From positions 248,001 through 312,000 of the forward strand of contig RDXE01000025.1 of the NCBI GenBank assembly GCA_004292755.1: a stretch of 64,000 bases of DNA, given 5' to 3'. The position numbers were made by a program, and so were the translations under genes. Position 1 is the first letter of the stretch; every line of letters begins with the position of its first letter. This stretch comes from Alphaproteobacteria bacterium (GTDB lineage Bacteria; Pseudomonadota; Alphaproteobacteria; Elsterales; Elsteraceae). Positions 7,717-17,083 of this stretch are shown here, in pieces. Under the pieces are notes generated by a model, which saw only the letters and a program-made list of their open reading frames with translations, ran no database searches and had not been told where the DNA came from.

Positions 7717-9564
7717 ATGCGTCGTTTGGGATTGATCCTCGCCGCCGTGGTGATGTTCGGTGCTGCCGTGGTGTTCGCTGCTGGGTGGTGGCTGGACCGC
7801 GAGACGCGGCGCGGGATCGACCTCGCGCTCGCCACCCTACCGGGTGGGGCCGTTGGGACCTATGCCAGCCTGGACCTTGATCTCGTCAATCAGGCGGCAG
7901 AGTTCCAGGATATCGTTGTGCTGCGCGACGGACGGCGGGTGGTGCAGGCCAGCCGTTTGCGAGTGATCGGCCTGAGCGCCGAGGCCACCGCTCGCCCCGG
8001 CCTGCACCCTATCGCCCGCCGCGTTGAGGCAGAGGGGGTGAAGGTTGCCCTTGATGATGATGATCTGGTCACCCTCGCCACCTTGACCCTTGAGCAACCT
8101 GCGCTTGACACGCAGCGCCTTGCTGAGTTGATGACTGGTCGCACGTCGCTCGATCCACTGGACTTGATCGGGTTGATCGGTGCGGTGCGCGCCGAAGCCA
8201 CTGCCGTGGCCCGCATTGCGGATCGCCCGGCAACGGCAGCGCGGGTGGTGGTGGTTGGCCTCACCGATCGAGACATCGAGCGGGTGGAGATTGACAGCCT
8301 TGGCATGGCCGGGGTGCGGGTGGAGCGCGGCCATGCCGACCGGGTCACTCTCTCTCTTGGCGGGCGTGCTGCAACCCGCGGCGGTGGCCCTGCCCTGCCC
8401 CTGCTGGGGCAGCTGAAGCTAACCGGCCTTGCGATTGGCGAGGAGACCGAGGGCGTGCGTGCCGCCACGCTTCTGGTGACGGGGGTTGCCCATCTGGGCG
8501 GCACACTGGCCCTGACCGACAAGGACCACATCGCGCTGCGAGTGGCCGAAGCGCTCTATCACCTTGCCATCGAGCGAGCGAGCGCGACCGATTGGATGGA
8601 ACTGACGGCGAAGGGGCAATCCCTCGTTAAGCGCCTTGATCTCGCCGGATGGCAGGCTGGCCGCCTCGCCCTGATGGAAGGTCGCGAGGGACGGGCCACG
8701 TTCGGCGACACCGTGCTGGTCTATCAGGAGAGCCGCGGCGCCGACATTGATGTTTCCCCGGTCCTGGCCGCGATCTTTGCCATTCGCTCTCAACCACCCG
8801 CTGCACCGGACCTTGAGCGGGTGATTGCCGCTGTCGGCGGGATAACCGGAAACTCCCTCAGCCGTGGGTTCAGTGTTGTCAATCCGAGCATCGGCGAGAT
8901 CAGCATTGATGTTATGCGGGGGCGGATGGCACCGCTTCGGTCGCCCGCAAACTGGCTGCCTGCAGTCATGTTTGATCTGGAGGCTGGCCGCTACACCCCG
9001 TCACCCGCGGTGAAAACACAGGCCGCCGCCCTGAAACTTCCGCTGCGAGACAGCTATGGCTTTGCGACGCGGCTAGAATTGGCCGGACCGGAGGCGGGGC
9101 GCAGGCTGGAGTTCACCTGGTCGCTGCTCAGCCCGGAATTGGCCGCGCTGGACCTCAAGCTGTTTGCCCTTGATCCCGGTGGTGCGCTTGGGCTGCCGCC
9201 CTTTCGGGCGGCTGAGGCTTTGGAGGCGCTGCTGATCGAAGCCGCCAGTCTGGACGTCACTGACCGGGGATTGCTGGAGGCGGGCCTCACCGCCGCCGGT
9301 GCTCAAATGAACATGGCAGCCCCCGGTGTGCGGTTAATGGTCATCATGGGGTTGTCAGCCTTTGCCCAGCAGCCAGGCCGTGGACCGGCCAGCCGGGCAG
9401 CGCTGGACGCAGTGACACGCTTTCTGGCTCAACCCTCCGCCACCCTCACCACGGCCTTCACGCCCAGCCGCCCGATGCGCATCGACGCCATCCGGCGGGC
9501 GATTCAAACCTCCCCGGCCGACGTGGTGGACAGTCTGAACTTGCAAGTGACGATAAAACCCTAA
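7717..9564 (+). CDS. Membrane-anchored periplasmic protein of unknown function (AsmA-like?)
   Basis: 615-residue protein with an N-terminal signal anchor (LGLILAAVVMFGAAVVFAAGWW) and a long periplasmic part rich in alternating beta-type segments (ASRLRVIGLSAEA, LTGLAIGEETEGV, SGLNLQV-like ends). The composition and the short anchor resemble AsmA/TamB-like or DUF2125-type periplasmic proteins, but no diagnostic motif is visible and I do not assign a family. It follows the 63-residue tail-anchored protein and is followed by a 48-residue membrane peptide, so these may work together in the envelope. Confidence 0.6.
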   Translation: MRRLGLILAAVVMFGAAVVFAAGWWLDRETRRGIDLALATLPGGAVGTYASLDLDLVNQAAEFQDIVVLRDGRRVVQASRLRVIGLSAEATARPGLHPIARRVEAEGVKVALDDDDLVTLATLTLEQPALDTQRLAELMTGRTSLDPLDLIGLIGAVRAEATAVARIADRPATAARVVVVGLTDRDIERVEIDSLGMAGVRVERGHADRVTLSLGGRAATRGGGPALPLLGQLKLTGLAIGEETEGVRAATLLVTGVAHLGGTLALTDKDHIALRVAEALYHLAIERASATDWMELTAKGQSLVKRLDLAGWQAGRLALMEGREGRATFGDTVLVYQESRGADIDVSPVLAAIFAIRSQPPAAPDLERVIAAVGGITGNSLSRGFSVVNPSIGEISIDVMRGRMAPLRSPANWLPAVMFDLEAGRYTPSPAVKTQAAALKLPLRDSYGFATRLELAGPEAGRRLEFTWSLLSPELAALDLKLFALDPGGALGLPPFRAAEALEALLIEAASLDVTDRGLLEAGLTAAGAQMNMAAPGVRLMVIMGLSAFAQQPGRGPASRAALDAVTRFLAQPSATLTTAFTPSRPMRIDAIRRAIQTSPADVVDSLNLQVTIKP

Positions 9565-9639
9565 CCCGCGTCTGGTTGACGCAGGGGCTCTGGTTCGGCC
9601 CTCTATCGCTGCAACCGCGCATCTCGTTGGAGGGCAGCC

Positions 9640-9786
9640 ATGGCCGCGCCGCAGAACTCACAGCCGATCACTGTTGAAACCGATACACCAGACTTCAAGC
9701 ACAGCCTGCCGATGCTTCTGGCCCAGGCGGGTGCCTGTGTCGCGCTGGCAGTGGTGCTGTTCGTGGTGGCGGTGCAGGTCGCCTAA
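9640..9786 (+). CDS. 48-aa single-pass membrane peptide
   Basis: Short frame with a convincing ribosome site (TTGGAGGGCAGCC before ATG 9640). It encodes a polar N part (MAAPQNSQPITVETDTPDF) followed by one hydrophobic helix (LAQAGACVALAVVLFVVAVQ) up to the stop at 9784-9786. This resembles many small alphaproteobacterial inner-membrane proteins. It lies 75 nt after the periplasmic protein gene and is convergent with the efflux lipoprotein gene. Function unknown. Confidence 0.5.
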   Translation: MAAPQNSQPITVETDTPDFKHSLPMLLAQAGACVALAVVLFVVAVQVA

Positions 9787-9831
9787 CGACACGGGTGCGG
9801 TGGCAGTGGGCCAACGCCGCCAACTGCCACT

Positions 9832-11259
9832 CTACCAGCTGCCCCCAAGAGCGCGCACCAAAGCAACGAGGCTGAGCAATTGCGCCTCGCGCGCCTGGAT
9901 CAAATCATCATCCGTCGATTGAAACTGGCGCTGAATGTCAAAGCGCTCAAACAGGCTGATTTCACCATCCTGGAAGCGTTGGTCGGCCGCACGCAGGCTC
10001 TCTTGAGCCAGTGCTAAAGCGCGGTTCAGAATATCAATCCGCTCACCCTCGGTTTGATAGCCGACAAGATTGCCTTCCACTTCCTGTAGGGCGACCAGCA
10101 GGGTTTGGTGAAACACCACAGCTGCTTCGACTTGGCGCGCTTCTGCCAGTTCGATATTGGCGCGGATCCGTCCGCCATCGAACAGCGGCATCAGCAAAGC
10201 AGCGCCAATGCTGTAGGCCAGCGCGCCCGGCAGCGACGACAGCACAGCCGCTTGCGGGCCAAAGCCTGCCGTCAGATTGAAGCGCGGGTAGAATTCCGAG
10301 GCGGCAACCCCGATGCGCGCTGTTGCCGCTGCCAGATCACGCTCCGCACGACGCAAATCTGGGCGCCGCTGCAACAGTTCCGACGGCAGACCAAGCTCCG
10401 GCAGCGCCGGTGCAGGTGGCAGGGGCTGACGCTCAATCAATTGATCCAGCCGGTCCGAGGGTGCCTGCCCTCCCAGCACGGAGATGCGGTGAATGGTCCG
10501 CTGCATGGCAGCGCGCAGCACCGGCACCCGCGCGCGGGCGCGCTCATACTCCGCTTCGGCCTCAATCACGACGATGCGGGTGGTTGCCCCCTCGGCCTGA
10601 AGGCGCCGGGTCGCATCCAGAGTCTCGCCAGCGGTTTTCACCCCCCGCTCCGCGACGTCGAGACGCGCTTGCAGAGCACGCAACTGGATGTAGTTGCGCA
10701 CCATCTCCCCCGACAGCGACAACCGGGCATCGGCCAGAGAGGCTTCTGCCGCCAGCGTCGCTGCATCGGCTGCTTCGAAGGTGCGGTCCCGGCGACCGAC
10801 CATGTCCAGTTCCCAACTGGCATCGACACCGACGCGGAAGGCATTGCGGGACTGGGCGCGATCCCCGCGCCGCTCCGCATCCTCTGGCAGACCGCGCCGC
10901 TGGCCGGAGGTGGTGAAGTTGAGGGTTGGCAGATACTGCGCCGATGCTCCGTCGCGCTGGGTCACTGCCTGACGCAGGCGGGCTAGCGCGATGCGGACAT
11001 CATTGTTGTTGGCAAGGCCTCGCTCCACCAACTCCGTCAAAACCGGGTCGTCAAGCCGCCGCCACCAGGGTTGCAATTGCGGGAGAGGCTGGGCGGGGTC
11101 CGGCGCCACGGTCATCGGCGCAGCCACCGGCTGGGCAATCACGGCGTCGCCGCGGAAGGCCCCTGGCACAGCGGTTTCTGGCGGCACATAGTCCGGTCCG
11201 GCTGTGCAACCAGCCAGCACCAGTGCGACACCGCAGACAGATTTGGTTAACGCCCGCAT
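9832..11259 (-). CDS. RND-type efflux outer-membrane lipoprotein (OprM/NodT family)
   Basis: 475-residue TolC-superfamily lipoprotein, the outer-membrane channel of a tripartite efflux system. A lipoprotein signal ends in LVLAGC with GPDYVPP following, the hallmark of the OprM/NodT group. Two outer-membrane efflux repeats follow, with ELVERGLANNNDVRIALARL and RRPDLRRAERDLAAATARIG, each in the right relative place, and FYPRFNLTAGFG. No RND pump or membrane-fusion gene lies within the window, so it must pair with a system encoded elsewhere. Confidence 0.93.
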   Translation of the reverse strand: MRALTKSVCGVALVLAGCTAGPDYVPPETAVPGAFRGDAVIAQPVAAPMTVAPDPAQPLPQLQPWWRRLDDPVLTELVERGLANNNDVRIALARLRQAVTQRDGASAQYLPTLNFTTSGQRRGLPEDAERRGDRAQSRNAFRVGVDASWELDMVGRRDRTFEAADAATLAAEASLADARLSLSGEMVRNYIQLRALQARLDVAERGVKTAGETLDATRRLQAEGATTRIVVIEAEAEYERARARVPVLRAAMQRTIHRISVLGGQAPSDRLDQLIERQPLPPAPALPELGLPSELLQRRPDLRRAERDLAAATARIGVAASEFYPRFNLTAGFGPQAAVLSSLPGALAYSIGAALLMPLFDGGRIRANIELAEARQVEAAVVFHQTLLVALQEVEGNLVGYQTEGERIDILNRALALAQESLRAADQRFQDGEISLFERFDIQRQFQSTDDDLIQAREAQLLSLVALVRALGGSW

Positions 11260-11317
11260 CCGCGAACACTACGGAACTCGGCTGCCTCTGTCACCTGTCG
11301 GTGCACGAATCGCCTGC

Positions 11318-11740
11318 CTAGATGAACAACAACTGCCCGCGATCCCCGGCGGCCAGAAAACTCGCAGCCCCCGCGACACTAGCACCCCAGACGGGGTCAA
11401 GGCGGGCCGCAGGCACGCGAGAAATCCGCAAGTCCGCCTCACATGCAATCACTTGGACGCCCAAGTCCCGACAGGCATCGCGTAACTCCTCAAATCCAAC
11501 GGTACCAGCCTCCTGTCGGTCATCATCTTCCTCGGCCCCTGGCAATTCGCGCCAGCCGTCGGGCAACAGCGCCCGCACAGCCGTGCCAGCAAAGAACAGC
11601 GTCGCGCGCCGCCCCATCGCTGCCGCCGTCGCCGCCAGCACCAGGGCATAGTGAACGCGGCTATAGGCATCGGCATGAACCGCGATGGCGAGCGGTGGTT
11701 TGGAGGCCGCAGGGCTGTCGGCCATGGCGTTGTCTGACAT
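11318..11740 (-). CDS. DsrE/DsrF-like small protein
   Basis: 140-residue protein with a DsrE-like Rossmann-type layout: LAIAVHADAYSRVHYALVLAATAAA, RRATLFFAGTAVRALLPDGW, then ELRDACRDLGVQVIACEADLRI. Such proteins bind or relay sulfur or act in redox and membrane functions. A single cysteine stands in the VIACEADL strand, the position equivalent to the active Cys of some family members. The start at 11740 (MSDNAMADSP) is chosen because upstream residues are Arg/Gly-rich and atypical. It is divergent from the PGPGW-type gene. Confidence 0.65.
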   Translation of the reverse strand: MSDNAMADSPAASKPPLAIAVHADAYSRVHYALVLAATAAAMGRRATLFFAGTAVRALLPDGWRELPGAEEDDDRQEAGTVGFEELRDACRDLGVQVIACEADLRISRVPAARLDPVWGASVAGAASFLAAGDRGQLLFI

Positions 11741-11815
11741 GCCGCCAGCATCGCGAGGCCCGCAACTGCTGTCCACACCCCTTCTTATCCGCTGCGGACT
11801 CCCCATCTGACGGGG

Positions 11816-12088
11816 ATGCGATTGAAAACCAAACTCTACACGGCCCTGGGCTGGAGCATTGTCGCCTTAGGCGTGGTGGTTACCCCCTTGCCGGGACCCG
11901 GCGGGGTGTTTGTGATTGGCGCGGGAGTGGTGGTCCTGCTGCGCCATGCCCCAGGTGCCAAGCGCAGCTTTGTGAAAGCACAGAAGCGCTACCCCTGGGC
12001 ACTGACGCCGATCCGTCGTGCCTTAACCTTCGGGTGGTTTGGCAAGCGGGCTGGCAATCGTGCCGTGCGCCGCAGAGCTGCTGCCTAG
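11816..12088 (+). CDS. PGPGW-family small transmembrane protein
   Basis: 90-residue membrane protein: a hydrophobic helix (LGWSIVALGVVVTPLPGPGGVFVIGAGVVVLL split by the PLPGPGG turn), then a basic C-terminal tail ending in RRRAAA. The PGPG turn between two hydrophobic stretches is the signature of the PGPGW family, function unknown. A TTG at 11822 is an alternative start, better spaced from GGGG at 11812-11815 than the ATG at 11816. Its stop lies directly at the 3' end of the convergent pth gene. Confidence 0.7.
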   Translation: MRLKTKLYTALGWSIVALGVVVTPLPGPGGVFVIGAGVVVLLRHAPGAKRSFVKAQKRYPWALTPIRRALTFGWFGKRAGNRAVRRRAAA

Positions 12089-12089
12089 C

Positions 12090-12665
12090 TCACACAGAAC
12101 GCAGGGCGAGGGCCAACTTGTTGCTGAAGGCCGCTTCGTCAGCCGACAGCAACAGGGCGGCATGATCCGCCACGGCATCCAGCAGCGGGTCTAGCCAGAT
12201 GCGATCTTGGGCGGTGAAGTCCCCCAGCACGTGGCCGGTCATCCGCTCTTTAGAGCCCGGATGTCCGATGCCCAGGCGCAGGCGCCGATAAGACGTGCCG
12301 ATGTGCTGATCGATGGAGCGCAGGCCGTTGTGACCGCCATGGCCGCCGCCACGCTTGGTGCGCGGCTTGCCTGCAGCCAGGTCCACCTCGTCATGGATGA
12401 CAATGACGGCCTCGGGCGGAATCTTGTAGAACCGGGCAGCCGCCCCCACTGCCTCGCCGCTGACATTCATGAACGTCAACGGCTTGAGCGCCAGCACCCG
12501 CTCGCCGCCAAGGGCCCCCTCAGCAATCTCGGCCGAGAATTTTGAGGAGCGGTAGCCAGAAAAGCCATGGCGCCGGACGATTGCGTCCAGCGCCATGAAG
12601 CCAATGTTATGACGGTTGCCTGCGTAGTCCCGCCCCGGATTGCCGAGGCCAACCAGCAGCCACAC
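12090..12665 (-). CDS. pth: Peptidyl-tRNA hydrolase
   Basis: 191-residue Pth, which frees tRNA from dropped-off peptidyl-tRNA in the cytoplasm. [22 protein letters not shown] contains the conserved Asn and catalytic His, and [29 protein letters not shown] has the catalytic Asp and the substrate-binding loop. Length and order match the family. It lies 12 nt downstream of rplY on the same strand, an arrangement common in proteobacteria, and the two are probably co-transcribed. Confidence 0.97.
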   Translation of the reverse strand: MWLLVGLGNPGRDYAGNRHNIGFMALDAIVRRHGFSGYRSSKFSAEIAEGALGGERVLALKPLTFMNVSGEAVGAAARFYKIPPEAVIVIHDEVDLAAGKPRTKRGGGHGGHNGLRSIDQHIGTSYRRLRLGIGHPGSKERMTGHVLGDFTAQDRIWLDPLLDAVADHAALLLSADEAAFSNKLALALRSV

Positions 12666-12677
12666 CGTGCCGGGTCC

Positions 12678-13259
12678 TTACGCTGCTTCCGACTTGGTCG
12701 GCGGCACAATCGTCGCCACCGTGAAGTCGCGGTCGGTGATGGTTGGGCGCACACCTTCGGGCAGTTGGAACGCGGAGATGTGGATTGAGGTGCCGATGTC
12801 GATCGCCGAGATGTCGAGCGTCAACGCCTCGGGGATCGAGTCGACCCGGCAGAGCAACTCAACTTCGTGGCGGACGATGTTCAGCACGCCGCCCTTCTTG
12901 AGGCCGATGCTCTTGTCCATGTTCTTGAACACCACCGGCACCATCACCTGGATGGTTGCATCGGCTGCGACGCGCAAGAAGTCCACATGGGCCGGACGGT
13001 CCGTCACCGGGTGGAACTGCACATCCTTCGCCATCACGCGATGGCTGTCAGAGCCAACCTGAACGTCGAACAGGTGGGTGCGGAAGCCCGGCTTGTGCAT
13101 TTCGCGCAGCAAGTCGCGCGGATCAACCGAGATGAGCACGGGCGACACGCCGCCGCCATAAATCACCCCAGGAACGCGACCGGACCGACGAACGGCCCGG
13201 GCGGCCCCTTTCCCAGCCCGGTCACGCGCTTCCGCAGAAAGCGCAATCACTTGAGTCAT
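12678..13259 (-). CDS. rplY: 50S ribosomal protein L25/general stress protein Ctc
   Basis: 193-residue L25 of the long TL5/CTC form. The N-terminal 5S-rRNA-binding domain carries RDRAGKGAARAVRRSGRVPGVIYGGG, followed by FRTHLFDVQV and the C-terminal beta domain (LPEGVRPTITDRDFTVATIV). ATG 13259 (MTQVIALSAEARDR) is preferred to the upstream in-frame codon. It precedes pth in the same direction. Confidence 0.95.
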   Translation of the reverse strand: MTQVIALSAEARDRAGKGAARAVRRSGRVPGVIYGGGVSPVLISVDPRDLLREMHKPGFRTHLFDVQVGSDSHRVMAKDVQFHPVTDRPAHVDFLRVAADATIQVMVPVVFKNMDKSIGLKKGGVLNIVRHEVELLCRVDSIPEALTLDISAIDIGTSIHISAFQLPEGVRPTITDRDFTVATIVPPTKSEAA

Positions 13260-13381
13260 GACACACAATCCTAATCTAGGTGCCGGTCAGGGACCGATCC
13301 CAAAACCGGACGCGCCGGCCTCCAGGGGTGCCAGCGCGCGGGCGGGCTTATACCGCCGCCACGGTCTGCTGTCGAGAGGGG

Positions 13382-15226
13382 TCAGGCAGCCTTGACAGTG
13401 TCGAGGAAGCCATCCACCTCGCGCCGCAGCAAGGCCGCCTCGCGGGTCAGTGCCGTCGCCGCGGCAGACACGTGACTGGATGCTGTATGGGTTTCCGAGG
13501 CAGAGGCCGAGACTGCGACAATGGTTGCGGACACCTCAGCCGTGCCCGTCGCCGCGTCCTGGACATTGCGGGCAATCGCCTGGGTCGCCTCGCCCTGCTC
13601 GTCCACAGCGTCGGCAATCGCGCGGGAGATTTCATCAATTCGCGCGATGATCCGGGTGATCGCCTGAATGCGCGTGACCGCTAGGGAAACAGCGGTTTGG
13701 ATACCGCTGATTTGCTCCTGAATCTGATCCGTCGCGGCCGACGTTTGTGTGGCCAGGGTTTTCACTTCCCCTGCCACCACAGCAAAGCCGCGCCCCGCCT
13801 CGCCCGCACGGGCGGCCTCAATGGTCGCGTTCAGCGCCAGCAGGTTGGTTTGTCCAGCAATGCCGGTGATCAGTTGGACGATTTGTCCAATGCTGTCGGC
13901 CCCGCGCGCCAACTCCTTCACCACCGCGCCGGTCTCTTCGGCCTCAGCGGAGGCTTCAGTTGCAATGCTGGCCGCAGCGCGAGCCTGCCGACCGATTTCC
14001 GAGATCGCCGTCGACAGTTCTTCAGACGCCGCCGCCAGGGTTTGCACGTTGGCCGACGCCACTTCCGCACCACCTGCCACGACGGCAGACTGTTCCGACG
14101 CGTGCTGCGCCGAGGTTGCCAGCACCGACGACGCCCGGTCCATCTGGCGGGCAGCCTCTGCCACGCTTTCAATCACACCGCTCATGGTGGATTCAAAGCT
14201 GCGGGAGGCTTCCTCCAGCCGATCAGCGCGCTCCACCGCAGCACGGTGGGCGGCATTCGCCTCTTGCTGCAGGCGATGCAGGTTCACACTGTTCTCTTTG
14301 AAAACCATGAAGGCGCGCGCCAGCTCGCCAATCTCGTCCTCGCGATCAGCCGTCTTGACCGAAGCGCCGAGGTCACCGTTGGCCAAGGCAGTCATCGCGT
14401 CGGCTTGTTCGATCAACGGGCGGATCGCGCGCCAGGAATTGATCGCATAGGCCGCCAGGGATGCCACCAAGCAGGTGGCAAAGCCCAACAGGATCAGCCA
14501 TGCCGGAATTTCTTCCATCAGCGCTTCGACGTCAGCACCCGCAGCCTCCACGTCCGCCACACCCTTGGCGAGACGTTGGCTGATGTCCTGCTTCATCAGA
14601 TTGTCGCTGATACCCACCAACACCTGAGTGATATGCCGGTCCATGGACGCGGGGTCACGGGCGCGGTCCAGCGCCTCGGTAATCACCGCCTTCACCGGCT
14701 CCGCGGCGGCGTTCGGTAAGTCCCACTCGCGCGTGCCGACAAAGCGGTTGCCATCCTCGAACCGCCCCAGGATCACGCGAACGCCAGACGGGCTGAGCGG
14801 GATGACTTCGGCATGGCCGGGCTTGCGCAGATCGCGGCGCTGGTCGCGGTTGTAGCCCCGCGCCCCCATGTCATCACTCGCCACGTCCCGCGTTTCAACT
14901 GCACCCATCTGGGTCAACGCTGCGGCAATGGTCTGCGACGGATCGAGCGCCAGCCGCGCTGGCAGGTCCGTCAGCGTGCGCTGATAGGTGTTGAGAACAG
15001 AGCGATACTCCAGGTTCAGGGCTGCCACGGCGGCTTGCCGACGGTCCTGACGGCGCTCCAGCGATTCGAACAGCGCCAGCGTGGCCGCCGTGGTCAACAT
15101 CGCAGCGATCAGGATCGCCGCTGACATCGCCAACACCAACTGCCGGTTCAGACTGCGCGCAACCGCGGCGCGAACACCGCGTCGACGGCCTGATGCGGAC
15201 CCAGCCGCGGATGACGTATCGGCCAT
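13382..15226 (-). CDS. Methyl-accepting chemotaxis protein
   Basis: 614-residue chemoreceptor. It has a first transmembrane helix at about residues 28-50 ([20 protein letters not shown]), a periplasmic sensor of ~190 residues without a recognised motif, and a second helix around residue 240 ([21 protein letters not shown]). A HAMP domain follows ([36 protein letters not shown]), then the signalling domain with the hairpin tip ([41 protein letters not shown]). It likely feeds the flagellar chemotaxis system, of which cheZ is elsewhere in the window. No che operon neighbours it. Confidence 0.95.
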   Translation of the reverse strand: MADTSSAAGSASGRRRGVRAAVARSLNRQLVLAMSAAILIAAMLTTAATLALFESLERRQDRRQAAVAALNLEYRSVLNTYQRTLTDLPARLALDPSQTIAAALTQMGAVETRDVASDDMGARGYNRDQRRDLRKPGHAEVIPLSPSGVRVILGRFEDGNRFVGTREWDLPNAAAEPVKAVITEALDRARDPASMDRHITQVLVGISDNLMKQDISQRLAKGVADVEAAGADVEALMEEIPAWLILLGFATCLVASLAAYAINSWRAIRPLIEQADAMTALANGDLGASVKTADREDEIGELARAFMVFKENSVNLHRLQQEANAAHRAAVERADRLEEASRSFESTMSGVIESVAEAARQMDRASSVLATSAQHASEQSAVVAGGAEVASANVQTLAAASEELSTAISEIGRQARAAASIATEASAEAEETGAVVKELARGADSIGQIVQLITGIAGQTNLLALNATIEAARAGEAGRGFAVVAGEVKTLATQTSAATDQIQEQISGIQTAVSLAVTRIQAITRIIARIDEISRAIADAVDEQGEATQAIARNVQDAATGTAEVSATIVAVSASASETHTASSHVSAAATALTREAALLRREVDGFLDTVKAA

Positions 15227-15574
15227 AACCTATCCATACTCGCTCAGAACGACGAAATGCTTGACGTGCCCTGCCCGCAGTCAAGCTCGTGGAAATTGGA
15301 CAGCGACAATGACTCTTCATCGACTCGTCAGATGTTGGTTTTGTGACACAATCCCGCTGCACTGCACTCGGCTGGACAGAACCAAGCGCGCTGCGCTACA
15401 GGATCGCGAACCACGGGTGGTGGCTGCGGCGGAATGACTTGCCTTTGGAAAATCAAATGGTTGGTTGGGTATCCCCGCCGTGGGATCGGCCTTGGTCGGT
15501 GCCAGACCTAGCCGAACCGCGCCTCTGCGCGCGGACCTGACTGCATGCGCGCCCGGGCGCGAGGGGGAATGATC
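15227..15574. other. 348-bp intergenic region between chemoreceptor and ALDH genes (divergent)
   Basis: No coding sequence with a plausible start and composition was found. It must hold the promoters of both divergent genes, but I see no confident -35/-10 pair. The only structured element is the palindrome listed separately at 15548-15561. Confidence 0.6.
15548..15561. promoter_or_regulatory. 14-bp perfect palindrome before ALDH start
   Basis: CGCGCCCGGGCGCG is its own reverse complement and ends 13 nt before the chosen ATG of the aldehyde dehydrogenase gene, just upstream of GAGGGGG. It could be an operator or an RNA hairpin that affects translation. GC-rich DNA makes short palindromes more likely by chance. 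Confidence 0.25.
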
Positions 15575-17074
15575 ATGGATGTGGCGGAGCTAATTCAACG
15601 TTTGGGTGTGCCGACTGCGGCACTGAACCGCGGTGGTCGTCCTGCCCGCTCACCGATTGATGGCAGCACCCTCGCCAGCGTCGCTGACACCACTCCTGCG
15701 GAGGTGCAGGCCACCATCGCGCGGGCGAGTGCGGCGTTCGTCGCCTGGCGCCAGGTGCCAGCGCCCCGGCGTGGCGAGCTGATTCGCCGCTTGGGCGAGG
15801 TCCTGCGTCAGGAGAAGGAGGCGCTGGGCGCCCTGGTCACTCTGGAAGCCGGCAAGATCGTCCAGGAAGGCCTGGGCGAGGTGCAGGAGATGATCGACAT
15901 CTGCGACTTCGCCGTCGGTCTGTCGCGCCAACTCTATGGCCTCACCATTGCCAGCGAGCGCGCAAACCATCGAATGATGGAGACGTGGCATCCAATCGGG
16001 CCAGTGGCCATCATCACGGCATTCAACTTCCCCGTCGCCGTGTGGTCGTGGAATGCAGCGCTGGCGCTGGTGTGCGGCGATCCAGTGATTTGGAAACCGT
16101 CGGAGAAAACCCCGCTCACCGCCCTTGCGACCCAGGCGCTGTTCGAGCGGGCCGCAGCCTCCATGGCGGACCTGCCGCCCGATCTCGCCCAACTGGTGCT
16201 GGGCGGTGCCGAGGTTGGCGAGGCGCTGGTCACCTCCCCCAGCATACCCGTGGTCAGCGCCACCGGCTCCACCCGGATGGGCCGCATGGTTGGGCCGCGG
16301 GTGGCAGAGCGGTTTGGCCGCTCGATCCTGGAGCTGGGCGGCAACAATGCCGCCATCATCTGCCCCTCGGCCGACCTGGACCTTGTGGTGCGCGGCGTGA
16401 CCTTTGCGGCCGTGGGCACCGCCGGGCAGCGCTGCACCACGCTGCGCCGCCTGCTGGTGCAGACGGACATTAAGGCCACCTTGGTGGAGCGGCTGGCTGC
16501 CGTCTATCAGCGCCTGCCCGTGGGTGACCCGCGCACCCCTGGCACGCTGGTTGGCCCGTTGATCGACGCCGCGGCGTTTGAGGCAATGCAGGCCGCCCTG
16601 GCCGAAGCCCGTGACGCGGGTGGCACGGTCTATGGTGGCGAGCGTGTCATGGTGGCGGGGGAGGAAAGCTATTACGTTCGCCCCGCGCTGGTTGACATGC
16701 CGTCCCAGGCGCCGGTCGTGCTGCGGGAGACCTTCGCGCCGATCCTCTACACCATCGGTTGGCAGAGCTTTGAGGAAGCCATCGCGCTGCACAATGGCGT
16801 GCCCCAGGGCTTGTCCTCCTCCATCTTCACCCGCGATCTGGCGGAAGCAGAGCGTTTCCTGTCCGCGGCAGGGTCTGACTGCGGCATCGCGAATGTCAAT
16901 ATCGGTCCCTCAGGCGCCGAGATTGGCGGCGCCTTTGGCGGGGAGAAGGAAACCGGCGGCGGGCGCGAAAGCGGTTCGGACAGCTGGAAGGCCTACATGC
17001 GCCGGGCAACCAACACGATCAACTATGGCCGCGACTTGCCCCTGGCCCAGGGCATCCAGTTCGACGTCGGCTGA
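15575..17074 (+). CDS. ALDH7-type aldehyde dehydrogenase (aminoadipate semialdehyde/P6C dehydrogenase)
   Basis: 499-residue NAD-dependent aldehyde dehydrogenase. Catalytic Cys lies in GQRCT (Cys about 287), the general-base Glu in LELGGNNA (about 253), and FNFPVAVWSWN is the cofactor-binding segment. TFAAVGTAGQRCTTLRRL is characteristic of the ALDH7 group (antiquitin, AmaB), which oxidises alpha-aminoadipic semialdehyde / piperideine-6-carboxylate in lysine catabolism. The start at 15575 is preferred over ATG 15569 because GAGGGGG is then correctly spaced. No other lysine-degradation gene is next to it. Confidence 0.9.
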   Translation: MDVAELIQRLGVPTAALNRGGRPARSPIDGSTLASVADTTPAEVQATIARASAAFVAWRQVPAPRRGELIRRLGEVLRQEKEALGALVTLEAGKIVQEGLGEVQEMIDICDFAVGLSRQLYGLTIASERANHRMMETWHPIGPVAIITAFNFPVAVWSWNAALALVCGDPVIWKPSEKTPLTALATQALFERAAASMADLPPDLAQLVLGGAEVGEALVTSPSIPVVSATGSTRMGRMVGPRVAERFGRSILELGGNNAAIICPSADLDLVVRGVTFAAVGTAGQRCTTLRRLLVQTDIKATLVERLAAVYQRLPVGDPRTPGTLVGPLIDAAAFEAMQAALAEARDAGGTVYGGERVMVAGEESYYVRPALVDMPSQAPVVLRETFAPILYTIGWQSFEEAIALHNGVPQGLSSSIFTRDLAEAERFLSAAGSDCGIANVNIGPSGAEIGGAFGGEKETGGGRESGSDSWKAYMRRATNTINYGRDLPLAQGIQFDVG

Positions 17075-17083
17075 GGCGGCACG

